Assembly (NCBI GenBank): GCA_963664845.1
Contig: OY761615.1
Location: 2,170,001 to 2,234,000, forward strand
Source: CAIYTF01 sp963664845
Lineage (GTDB): Bacteria > Bacteroidota > Ignavibacteria > Ignavibacteriales > Ignavibacteriaceae
Direction of reading: 5' to 3'
Length of the DNA: 64,000 nt
Below the pieces are notes generated by a model. The model saw only the letters and a program-made list of their open reading frames with translations, did no database searches and was not told the DNA's origin. The translations under genes and the position numbers were made by a program. Positions 1 to 7,963 of the stretch are shown here, one piece after another; position 1 is the stretch's first letter, and each line of letters starts with the position of its first letter.

Positions 1-540
1 TCAGAGCAGCGAGCTGCGGATAAGACCAACGAATTATTAATTTGTCGTCTGAACGAATTCAGAATAATATAGGGTTAATGACGACTTTATCAGGCAGCAA
101 TCAATTGAAGGAATTGGTGATATTTCAGATTCTGTTAATTAGAACGATCTAAAATGAATAGGAATATTTCTTCTTTTTTTGTAAAATACAGATGAAGCTG
201 TAAGTCGTAAACTACTGCCGGGAAAACAAGGGAAAACTGAAGCACTTAAGCTTCCGATACTTATATAGTGACGATTAATTTCCAGAATAGAATATTAAAG
301 ATGTTGTTCTAAAGAGGTCGATAAATTACGAGTTCATTTTGACAAAAAGAACTAAATATAGATACTCCGGAAAAGCTACCATTCCTGATTGCCATCATAA
401 TTCCTCAATGAGGCCGGGAATTGTTTTATCGTTCTCGCCAATCCATGATTCAATTCATATCGAGGTGAAGTCTTTTCGTATTTCTACATGTTTATTATTG
501 CAAAATAAAATTAATGAGAAACCAAAATTAGGAACTATTT
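1..540. other. Window-edge gap, possible 3' end of an upstream gene
   Basis: Frame 1 is open from base 1 to a TAG at 70-72 and could be the last 23 codons of a gene that starts before the window; the peptide is hydrophilic but too short to recognise. Bases 73-540 are AT-rich with many stops in all frames. A TTG-initiated 70-codon reading frame (339-551) crosses the start of the next gene, but its composition is not gene-like and it has no ribosome binding site. No tRNA, IS end or repeat was seen here. Confidence 0.3.
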
Positions 541-1125
541 ATGCTGCCTGATTATACAAAAGCAAAAGAGATATTTAGAGACCATTTATTCGAGCTGTTT
601 GCCAAAAGAATCAAAGCAATAAACCCGCTCTCAATTGTGCCCTCTAAAACCATTGTAGAAGGTGACGGCGCGACTATTGTAAGAGAAAACGGCGAGAGCG
701 CACCATTCGATTTTCAAGGACTTTCTTCGTCAATAACTCACACCTATAAAGACATTCCCTATAAAACAGTGTCCGATATTTACAGAGAGTTTATTAGGAT
801 GGCTGATGAATTTGCAGAGCAACAGTTTATTCTGACTATAAAACAAGTAGATAAAGCAGCTGAAAAAGTTGGGAATACCGCATCCGGAGGATTAACCGCA
901 GAATCATTTTTTGAACTAACAAGAAAGAGACTAATACCATTTGATGAAAACGGGCAGATGAAAAACCAAATGCTAGTAATTAATCCAGCCAATGTTGAAT
1001 ACATTAAGGACTTACTAAACAAGATTGATACCGATCCTGAACTAAAGAAAGAGTATAACGAGATAATCGAAATTAAAAAGCGAGAATGGCATGACAGAGA
1101 GAATAGTAGAAGATTGGTTGACTAA
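541..1125 (+). CDS. Hypothetical protein, first gene of an overlapping pair
   Basis: A 194-aa soluble, charged protein with no signal peptide or membrane segment; I do not recognise the family. An AGGA about 7 bases upstream of ATG 541 supports the start. The N-terminal half is predicted mixed alpha/beta, and residues about 75-110 and 155-190 look helical and rich in K/E. Its last 35 bases overlap the start of the nuclease-like gene at 1091, so the two are almost certainly co-translated. Working as a partner, inhibitor or specificity subunit of that nuclease is inference from the overlap only. Confidence 0.75.
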   Translation: MLPDYTKAKEIFRDHLFELFAKRIKAINPLSIVPSKTIVEGDGATIVRENGESAPFDFQGLSSSITHTYKDIPYKTVSDIYREFIRMADEFAEQQFILTIKQVDKAAEKVGNTASGGLTAESFFELTRKRLIPFDENGQMKNQMLVINPANVEYIKDLLNKIDTDPELKKEYNEIIEIKKREWHDRENSRRLVD

Positions 1126-2719
1126 GGCGAACGAAAGATTATTTCAATATTCCTTTTGTCAAATCCTTTCTTTCAAAGGGCATACTGTCCTTCACCTAAC
1201 CAGACATTGTGCAATGGAACAAGGGAAAGATATTATTTCAATTGACGGGGATGGTAATGTTTGCGCTTTTCAGCTCAAAGGAGTAGATGCGGAAAGGTTA
1301 TCTATGTCAAAATGGGAGGAAATGCTCTCTCAAATATCAAAATTAGTTTATCAATCACCAATTCATCCTTCCATCAAAACAAAGGCACCACATAAATCCT
1401 ATTTGGTTATAAACGCTAACCTCGACGAAGAAGTTCAATCATCTGTTAATACATTTAATCAAAATCTACAGAATAATGGCTTAAAGGGAAAATTGGAAAT
1501 AATCGTAAAAGGTGAATTCTTAAATGATCTTAAAGAGATCGGGAACAATTTCTGGCCGTTTAAACCCAAAAATATGAACTTATTTCTCCAACTATACTTA
1601 CAAAATGGGAAAGGGTTCCCAAATAAAGCAGAAATTTCCGATTTTTTGTTAGAATGCTTAGACTTAGACCAAGACCCCAACGATAAATTAAGCGCGAATC
1701 AAGCATATCGGTTATTGCTTTCAACTGCAATTTTGAATTCCATTTCATTATCAGGATTTTCAAAGCAGAACAATTACGCTTCAGAATTTGAAGGCACAGT
1801 TCTATACATGGCCCACCTTTTAGGATTTGTTGAAAAAAATGGTTCAAAAAACAATTTATGGAGAAGACTCTTTGATATTTCGAACAGGCATCTTTACAAT
1901 CTTCTAAACGATCTTTGCGAAGAGTTATCAAAAGTCGAATATTATCATACCGGAGAATCTACAGAAGGAGAATGCCTAACATATCGACCCAGAATTACTT
2001 ATCTTATTGCATTGATGAGTCTCTTATTCCTTTGGAATAATCTCCTACAAGAGGAAGCTTACATTACTCATGAATTTGACGATTTCATTAAGACTTTTAT
2101 CATAAACAATAAAAAACACTTGTTATTTTGGGGCGAATATGCCTCACCGCAATTTTTGCTCTATTATTTATTTGAACGGTTTACAAATGGGGGAGCAAAT
2201 ATTGACTTTATCCTCCAGGGTGTCATAAGTATAATCACCAATTATGGAAAGACAGAGGATTCTATATTTACAGATCCTTATGTGAATTTCGATGAATATG
2301 TTAAATTGTTATACGGACCCGGGAAAGACTCAAATGAAATAAAATATAACAAAGAATCTTATTCAATTGAAGCTTTCGTGCACTTGTTTGCAAGGAAAAA
2401 TTATAAAAGCGCGATGCGGCTCCTCTGGCCTGACATTTCAAAAACCGAGCAACACAAGTTCACTTTTACGGACAAATTAGAATTTTACAAATGGAGAGCA
2501 AGGAGTGGAACCACTGAATACAAAATTCCTCCACTGAAGCAGAGCTGGCAGGAATTATATCAATTATCGAAGGAGGATTCTGGGAGTGAGCTGCCAGAAC
2601 TCATAAAAGAATTTCCGATTTTCTATTTGTGCTTTCTTATAGTTCTACCGCACAGAATGAATGCTAATGGAAGCAGGTGGATAACGTCACAATTATATAA
2701 GAGGAGATGGGAAAAATAA
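1091..2719 (+). CDS. Mrr-like PD-(D/E)XK nuclease-fold protein with long helical C-terminus
   Basis: A 542-aa protein. The first 110 residues look like an Mrr-type restriction endonuclease fold: an acidic residue in the first helix (E15), a strand after KGHTVLHL, then GKDIISIDGDGNVCAFQLKG with D47 and a Q61-x-K63 pair in place of the usual E-x-K, a substitution known from Mrr-like enzymes. Residues about 170-542 are helical, leucine- and aromatic-rich, with no motif I can name; they could sense or bind a partner. It overlaps the upstream gene by 35 bases. Likely role is DNA cleavage in phage defence (inference). I see no methyltransferase or helicase beside it. Confidence 0.65.
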   Translation: MTERIVEDWLTKANERLFQYSFCQILSFKGHTVLHLTRHCAMEQGKDIISIDGDGNVCAFQLKGVDAERLSMSKWEEMLSQISKLVYQSPIHPSIKTKAPHKSYLVINANLDEEVQSSVNTFNQNLQNNGLKGKLEIIVKGEFLNDLKEIGNNFWPFKPKNMNLFLQLYLQNGKGFPNKAEISDFLLECLDLDQDPNDKLSANQAYRLLLSTAILNSISLSGFSKQNNYASEFEGTVLYMAHLLGFVEKNGSKNNLWRRLFDISNRHLYNLLNDLCEELSKVEYYHTGESTEGECLTYRPRITYLIALMSLLFLWNNLLQEEAYITHEFDDFIKTFIINNKKHLLFWGEYASPQFLLYYLFERFTNGGANIDFILQGVISIITNYGKTEDSIFTDPYVNFDEYVKLLYGPGKDSNEIKYNKESYSIEAFVHLFARKNYKSAMRLLWPDISKTEQHKFTFTDKLEFYKWRARSGTTEYKIPPLKQSWQELYQLSKEDSGSELPELIKEFPIFYLCFLIVLPHRMNANGSRWITSQLYKRRWEK

Positions 2720-2824
2720 GACCTACATAATATTAAAGAGACTCAATATAACTTTTTATTAATTGTTAAAACAATAATTAACCGTTTCTGAACAATGGTC
2801 TCAAAATGAAAGGATTATACTTAT

Positions 2825-3514
2825 ATGGCACAAAAATTTACTAAATTGCGTATAAATGCGGAGAGGCTTGGGTCAATTCAGGAGATAAAACAATTACTCT
2901 CGGATTTCGAAAACGCTTACAATCATTTATTCGCTTTTAATTTTATAGTTGACACACTATACGAAAATTTTAAAATACAGAGAAATACTCAAAGAGAAAA
3001 TGATTTTACACTGGAAAATTTAAGAAGCCAGTTTTTTGATTCAAATAAATATCCTTTTGACCCATTTATTTTTGAATTTTTATATTCTGGGATTTATTAT
3101 AATCAACATAATATCAGCAAGCCAGCTTTATTGGATCTGTATAATAAAGTTGATATTGATCAAATTATATTTCCAACCGAACGGTTGCAAATTACAAGGG
3201 TGAATATTCAGTCTCCGGGGTTTTGGGAATTCTCAGGAATATCCAAAGTGTTGGAACAGATAAGAGAATACTTAAAAGATAGACATGAAAGAATTAAAGA
3301 CAATTCTTACAGGAATAGGCAAGAAGAAGAAAAAGGAGAGTTGGACATTATTGCAAAAAAAGAGAGCATTATTAATCAAAGAATAGAAACATTACGGAAA
3401 ATAGGTTGTAATGAAGTTGAAGTTCGTCAATTCGTTATACAGGCAGTTACTCAGCCCTTAGGTATCCTTGGGAAACAACAAGCAAATGGCTTTATTGAAG
3501 GCCCAGAAGAATAA
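2825..3514 (+). CDS. Hypothetical protein with helical, charged C-terminus
   Basis: A 229-aa soluble protein starting MAQKFTKLRI. The N-terminal 100 residues alternate helices and aromatic segments (LSDFENAYNHLFAFNFIVD). Around residue 135 an SPGFWEFSG segment is followed by a strongly charged stretch (EQIREYLKDRHERIKDNSYR) and a helical tail that may form a coiled coil. The family is of unknown function; I recall similar proteins as stand-alone hypotheticals but cannot name a domain. It sits 105 bases after the nuclease gene and 136 bases before the DUF3883 gene, all on the same strand, so it may belong to either neighbour or be separate cargo. Confidence 0.7.
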   Translation: MAQKFTKLRINAERLGSIQEIKQLLSDFENAYNHLFAFNFIVDTLYENFKIQRNTQRENDFTLENLRSQFFDSNKYPFDPFIFEFLYSGIYYNQHNISKPALLDLYNKVDIDQIIFPTERLQITRVNIQSPGFWEFSGISKVLEQIREYLKDRHERIKDNSYRNRQEEEKGELDIIAKKESIINQRIETLRKIGCNEVEVRQFVIQAVTQPLGILGKQQANGFIEGPEE

Positions 3515-3650
3515 TGTCTCTGGTCAAACGACATTGAAAGATGATTGGTCATAATGTAAATTCTCTTTTCCAATAAGGCGCTACTGCAATAAGCCCTGAT
3601 AAAGAATGTAGTTATTCCAATTTATATTCTTAATAATATAGGAGGTTTAA

Positions 3651-5141
3651 ATGTCAAGCAGTTTAGTTGTTAAAGCATCGGACGTTATTGAAAATTTCCG
3701 CACCCTTATTAAGTATAGAAATTCAAAGAGCCACTCAGAACAAGATTATTATACCGGCCTAATTCGCCGGGGTAAAGTATTTGTTATCGAGATCATTAAC
3801 GGGAATATAGAGTTAGCACCAAGCAAATTTGTTGGATATAAAAACAATTCTATGCAGGAGCATGAAAGATATAAAAGCAATGGCCGCTCAGGAACTGAGA
3901 CTACCCCACAACTCACCAGAATATATCAGCTGCATAACAAAGTAATAATTGACCCTCAAATTGACGCGGTTATGGATGTTTTTAAAAATAAACACTCAAT
4001 AACACTATCCTCAAGAAATAGAAAGGCAAAATATAAATATATTTTCAACCCTTCTGAACGAAATAAGATTTTAAGCTTTAATAATCCGCAAATTCCCTTT
4101 TTTACCAAAACAGATATTCAAAAATATACAGAATATGCCCGAAAAGATTACGGCAAGAACAATCCTGGCTCGATTGAAATTGGTGAAAATATTCGGGAAA
4201 AGTTTTTTGATGCGACGAACTATTGGGCTCAGAGTATAAATATACCAGGATTCATAGCCAAACCCGGTACCCAGTGGCAAATAATGGGAAAATTTTTGAG
4301 CTACACCTGGGCTCGTATAGTACGGAGCGAATATGCTGATTATGGAGTATATTTTACCATCGGCTTGGACTATGATGCGAAAGCATTAATTTATAAAATA
4401 GACTATCAGCGGAAAGAATCCAAAAAATGTAAAGTGCTGACCCAGGAGCAAAGTAGGATATTTGAGGAATTAATTGATGGGACAGGAGCAGAATGGCAGC
4501 AAATTGATCTTGGGAAAATCGGCAGCTATAATTGGGAAAAACTTATTATCGAAACAGAAGAGTTCATTCATAATTATACCCATTTATATGACACCTTAAT
4601 TGCTCGAATTTTTGGAATTCCCGAAATAAGCCCCCAGCAACAATATGAATTTGTAAAAAAGGGAGCAGAATTTGTTCACAATAAACAGGTAAATCCTAAA
4701 AACATCCGGAAAAGTAAAAGGGATTGGGTTAGCCATAATCGCGAAATGGCTCAATTAGGCAGAGCGGGTGAGGAATTTATTGTCATGGTGGAAAAGAAAG
4801 AACTTGAGAAAAAAGGGCTTAACAACCTCGCTGAACGAGTAGAGCATACGGCAAAAGAAAAAGGTGACGGTTTCGGTTACGACATTACCTCCTTTACTCC
4901 TGATAATAAAGTTAAATACATCGAAGTAAAAACTACTGCCGGAGGCTGCGAAAGTCCAATTTACCTGAGTATAAATGAAATTCGGGTAAGTAAAGAACTT
5001 GGGAGCTCGTTCTATCTCTATCGAGTTTATAATTTTGATAAATTAGGGAAAAGCGGGAAAATTCTGGTGAAAAGGGGACCCCTGGATGAAAAGGAATTCA
5101 AAGTTGAGGGGTATAGCGCAATCGTAACTTCAAAAAAATAA
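3651..5141 (+). CDS. DUF3883 (PD-(D/E)XK) nuclease-like protein with N-terminal recognition-like domain
   Basis: A 496-aa protein preceded by a strong GGAGG ribosome binding site about 7 bases before ATG. The C-terminal 110 residues match DUF3883: a helix containing GRAGEEFIV, then GDGFGYDIT with D411, and YIEVKTT with E425-x-K427, the expected D/ExK active site. The N-terminal part (residues about 15-90) contains ELAPSKFVGYKNN and a following GRSGTET stretch, a pattern I associate with DNA-reading domains of HNH and McrB-like restriction proteins. Residues 210-320 form a separate alpha/beta domain. A single-gene modification-dependent restriction enzyme is the best guess; that role is inferred. 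Confidence 0.7.
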   Translation: MSSSLVVKASDVIENFRTLIKYRNSKSHSEQDYYTGLIRRGKVFVIEIINGNIELAPSKFVGYKNNSMQEHERYKSNGRSGTETTPQLTRIYQLHNKVIIDPQIDAVMDVFKNKHSITLSSRNRKAKYKYIFNPSERNKILSFNNPQIPFFTKTDIQKYTEYARKDYGKNNPGSIEIGENIREKFFDATNYWAQSINIPGFIAKPGTQWQIMGKFLSYTWARIVRSEYADYGVYFTIGLDYDAKALIYKIDYQRKESKKCKVLTQEQSRIFEELIDGTGAEWQQIDLGKIGSYNWEKLIIETEEFIHNYTHLYDTLIARIFGIPEISPQQQYEFVKKGAEFVHNKQVNPKNIRKSKRDWVSHNREMAQLGRAGEEFIVMVEKKELEKKGLNNLAERVEHTAKEKGDGFGYDITSFTPDNKVKYIEVKTTAGGCESPIYLSINEIRVSKELGSSFYLYRVYNFDKLGKSGKILVKRGPLDEKEFKVEGYSAIVTSKK

Positions 5142-5279
5142 AAAGAAATTCATTTTTAATTGAAAGGCCAAGAACGCTATTGTTGTTCTGACTTTTAGTC
5201 ATTAGCGAAGGTGGTTTTCAGATAAAGATTAGGCCAATAGTATCTTTCGATCAATATTAGATAAAAGATGAGCCATCAC

Positions 5280-6248
5280 TTACAAGGGGGAATTTAGGGA
5301 TGGATTAAATTGTTTATCAGTCAGGTCAATGATTTCTCCATCTTCTCTGAATATTCGTTCGATATCGGACAAATAGTTTTTGAACTGCGGCAGGTGTGAA
5401 CCTACTAGCTCAAGGACTAGAGATTCATCAGTAAATGCTTTTGAATTCAATGTGGGAAGCAATACAATTCGATCATCAGAAATTACTGCCGAGTAATTAG
5501 AGTGAGCTAACACACAATATTTGAAATTTTTCTTAAACTGAGTAAATAATATTTCATTGCGAATTTTAGGCAAAATATAATTTAAAATAAAATCTTTATG
5601 TTTTTTTATCGTTTTCAGATCATTATTCGAAACAATTTTAACTGTTCCATTTGATTCTACTATTTTAATAATTGCATTAGATAGATCATTGGATTGATTT
5701 TCATCTCTTTCTATCCATGATTTGTTACTACTTCCCAATAAGTAAAATTTGTTGCTTGCATTTCGCAACAGATCAGTCCAGAATTCATTTTTATTCGGCA
5801 CATCAAACTTAGTACCATGTACATAAATTATCGGCTTCCCGGCATGGCTGTCTTGATTAAGCACGATCTCTTTAATCCAAACCTTCAGGTCATTTTTAAA
5901 TTTTTGCAAGCCGACTTTAGTTGTTGTATATGCGATGCATCTTCTATGCCGTAAATCAAACGGCATATCACTTGGATTTTGAGTAGCTACAATTAATTGC
6001 TTGCCTAAGGCACGAGCATATCCGACTTCATAGAATACATTAGAGTTTTTATCTGTAATATCCGAAAAAACAATAAACGACTTATCAATGCCTTCCTCTA
6101 TGTCCTCAATGATATTACGATTACCGGTTAACTCATCGACTCGGAGAGGCAACATTGAACTTTCTAATATTGCTGGCTTTATAACAGATTCGCATATGTC
6201 ATTGAATATTTCGTTGAATGGCATTGCTACAAAAACTATCTTTTCCAT
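5280..6248 (-). CDS. TIR/nucleoside-2-deoxyribosyltransferase-like protein with PLD-like C-terminus
   Basis: A 322-aa soluble protein. Residues 3-110 match the TIR-like/deoxyribosyltransferase-like fold: FVAMPF at the first strand, FSDIT near 61-65, then NVFYEVGYARALGK with the likely catalytic E74, and PFDLRHRRCIAY. Such domains in defence genes often cleave NAD or nucleotides. The C-terminal half has a FYLLGSS segment and AHSNYSAVISDD, resembling a phospholipase-D-like half-site in which the usual H-x-K is H-x-N, so that domain may only bind a ligand. The gene is convergent with the DUF3883 gene and has its own upstream spacer. An abortive-infection effector is a reasonable inference. Confidence 0.6.
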   Translation of the reverse strand: MEKIVFVAMPFNEIFNDICESVIKPAILESSMLPLRVDELTGNRNIIEDIEEGIDKSFIVFSDITDKNSNVFYEVGYARALGKQLIVATQNPSDMPFDLRHRRCIAYTTTKVGLQKFKNDLKVWIKEIVLNQDSHAGKPIIYVHGTKFDVPNKNEFWTDLLRNASNKFYLLGSSNKSWIERDENQSNDLSNAIIKIVESNGTVKIVSNNDLKTIKKHKDFILNYILPKIRNEILFTQFKKNFKYCVLAHSNYSAVISDDRIVLLPTLNSKAFTDESLVLELVGSHLPQFKNYLSDIERIFREDGEIIDLTDKQFNPSLNSPL

Positions 6249-7327
6249 TTACTTAACTCAATATTTATAATTTAGCTGTAAACCTAACGGTTCTTCATAG
6301 GTAATGCTAGAACTAAGACCTATCCAGTTGACAAAGCGCTTATTTGAAATCCTGTATAGTCACTAAAATTACTCTAAACCATAGCTGTTACTTTAATAGC
6401 AAAAAACGTTGCACTTACATATTTAATAATAAATGCAGCATCCCGCAATAAAGCTCATAATTGATACAATCGGTTCTTGATAAATGGTCGCTTTACTCCG
6501 AGATTACAATAACACGATATTATTTCCTTACTCATTTATTTAACGATAGGGCGTAATTTCCTTTTAAAACCTTAATAATTTTTCCGACTTTATTTATCAA
6601 ATAGTAAATGAAATTTTAGTAAAGACAATCGAGAATATTATTTCTCCGGTAAAAAAATGAGTCCGGCATTGATGCATTTTTTAGCTCAAATATAGATTTT
6701 CCCATATGAAAGGAACGATGGCGCGGAAAAAATCAAAAGCTAAATGATTAGGTTCTTGTGTTAAGATACTCTAATCTTCTGCATAATTCAAGATGGAAAC
6801 ATCCATTCTTCAGCCCAAATCATTAATTCAGCAATGTCTGTTTCCACTCCTTACAGTTATATCAAGTTTAAGGAGCATGTTCTATTCAATTAATAGCAAT
6901 ATCTTAAAAATTATGAAATTAATCTCAATTAAAGGCTCATTATAAATAATTAAACCAAAAGGAGGTCTGAGCGCGTATCTGGAATTTCATTCATCGACCT
7001 GCAAAATCCCGATATCTATTGAAATTTACTAAATTAAATGGATGTTTCCTAACATCCTATATCAGCAAAATTTAGATAAAATTTGCATTATTCCCATATC
7101 TCCGAGCACTTTTACTTATCCAATCATTACAAAACGATACGACTTATAAATTTAATGGCCTATTATTAATAAGCTTTGTTATTATGAAGCCTGTTCCACA
7201 AAAGGCTAAAATGTTTCAAATATCGTCAGAATTATTATGTTTTTTCAATATTCTATATTATTTTGGACTACAATGAAATACTAACATAACATTACTTTGT
7301 AACAAAAAACTTGACATAGTCAAATGC
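6249..7327. other. 1.08 kb spacer without a recognisable gene
   Basis: Very AT-rich and full of stops on both strands. It separates the divergent TIR-like gene (minus) and the 2H/PHP pair (plus), so promoters for both must lie here. A GGAGGT motif at about 6961 looks like a ribosome binding site but no start codon follows at proper distance. I found no CRISPR-type repeats, tRNA or long hairpin by eye. A small RNA cannot be excluded. Confidence 0.5.
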
Positions 7328-7963
7328 ATGAACAATAATATCTATAAAAATGTGTATTTAAGTATGGTAATAAAAAGGAATTCAAAGCTTACGGATTTGC
7401 AATGGAAGGCATGTAAAAAGTTTGAAGTAATTCCAATTAAAGATTTTCAAATTTCACTAGCTTTCTGGGCGCAAATATCTAAAAACGAAATTCAAAAGCT
7501 TGCTTTTCTCTTAAGACCAATAATCAAAGAGAAATTAACAGATATAACAGCGACTGGCTTGGGCGGTGCTTTCGAAGACGAATTTAAGAAAATTCAGCCT
7601 ATTACCACTAGAGAAAACACTATCTACCGTAATTTACCTCGTGTATACTGGTGGAATATTGCAAACAATAGTTTATTTAATGATTATAGGAACTCACTTA
7701 CATCGCTCGCATTAAGTTTAGGAACACCAATTGAGCGCATATCACCTACTTTCTATCCTCATATTTTAATAGGGGCAGCTGGATCACTTAATTCAAGCAT
7801 AGGAGACTTTACGAGAGATATTCAAAATATCATCAATAAATCCATTATTTCGAGTGACATGTATCCGAGTAATATTAATATTGGAACGATACAATTTGCC
7901 TGCCTCTCTATCCATGATTTTAATCTATATACAATATCTGAGGTGTCAACATTTGGAAAATAA
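7328..7963 (+). CDS. 2H phosphoesterase (2'-5' RNA ligase-like) fold protein with altered active-site motifs
   Basis: A 211-aa protein. Its layout follows 2H phosphoesterases such as ThpR: a strand with DFQISLAF near residue 41, a GLGGAF turn, an aromatic strand LPRVYWWNIANN, a helix with the SLALSLGTPIE pattern, and a second strand YPHILIGA near residue 145. The two H-x-T/S motifs expected about 100 residues apart appear as Q41-x-S43 and H145-x-L147, so one catalytic histidine and one hydroxyl residue are missing. It could bind cyclic or 2'-5' nucleotides rather than cut them. Its last 11 bases overlap the PHP gene, indicating coupled translation. Confidence 0.55.
   Translation: MNNNIYKNVYLSMVIKRNSKLTDLQWKACKKFEVIPIKDFQISLAFWAQISKNEIQKLAFLLRPIIKEKLTDITATGLGGAFEDEFKKIQPITTRENTIYRNLPRVYWWNIANNSLFNDYRNSLTSLALSLGTPIERISPTFYPHILIGAAGSLNSSIGDFTRDIQNIINKSIISSDMYPSNINIGTIQFACLSIHDFNLYTISEVSTFGK
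7940..7955 (+). promoter_or_regulatory. Ribosome binding site and TTG start of the PHP gene
   Basis: GAGGTG at 7940-7945 lies 7 bases before TTG 7953, inside the end of the preceding gene. The only earlier in-frame ATG (7854) has no such site and would add 33 residues that merely read the 2H gene in another frame; the next ATG (8034) also lacks a clear site. TTG 7953 is therefore the preferred start. Confidence 0.6.

Noticed and set aside
339..551. 70-codon frame before the first gene
   Set aside because: TTG start without a ribosome binding site, overlaps the next start codon, and composition is not gene-like.
7854..7952. Upstream extension of the PHP gene to ATG 7854
   Set aside because: It reads the end of the 2H-fold gene in another frame, and a much better ribosome binding site serves TTG 7953.
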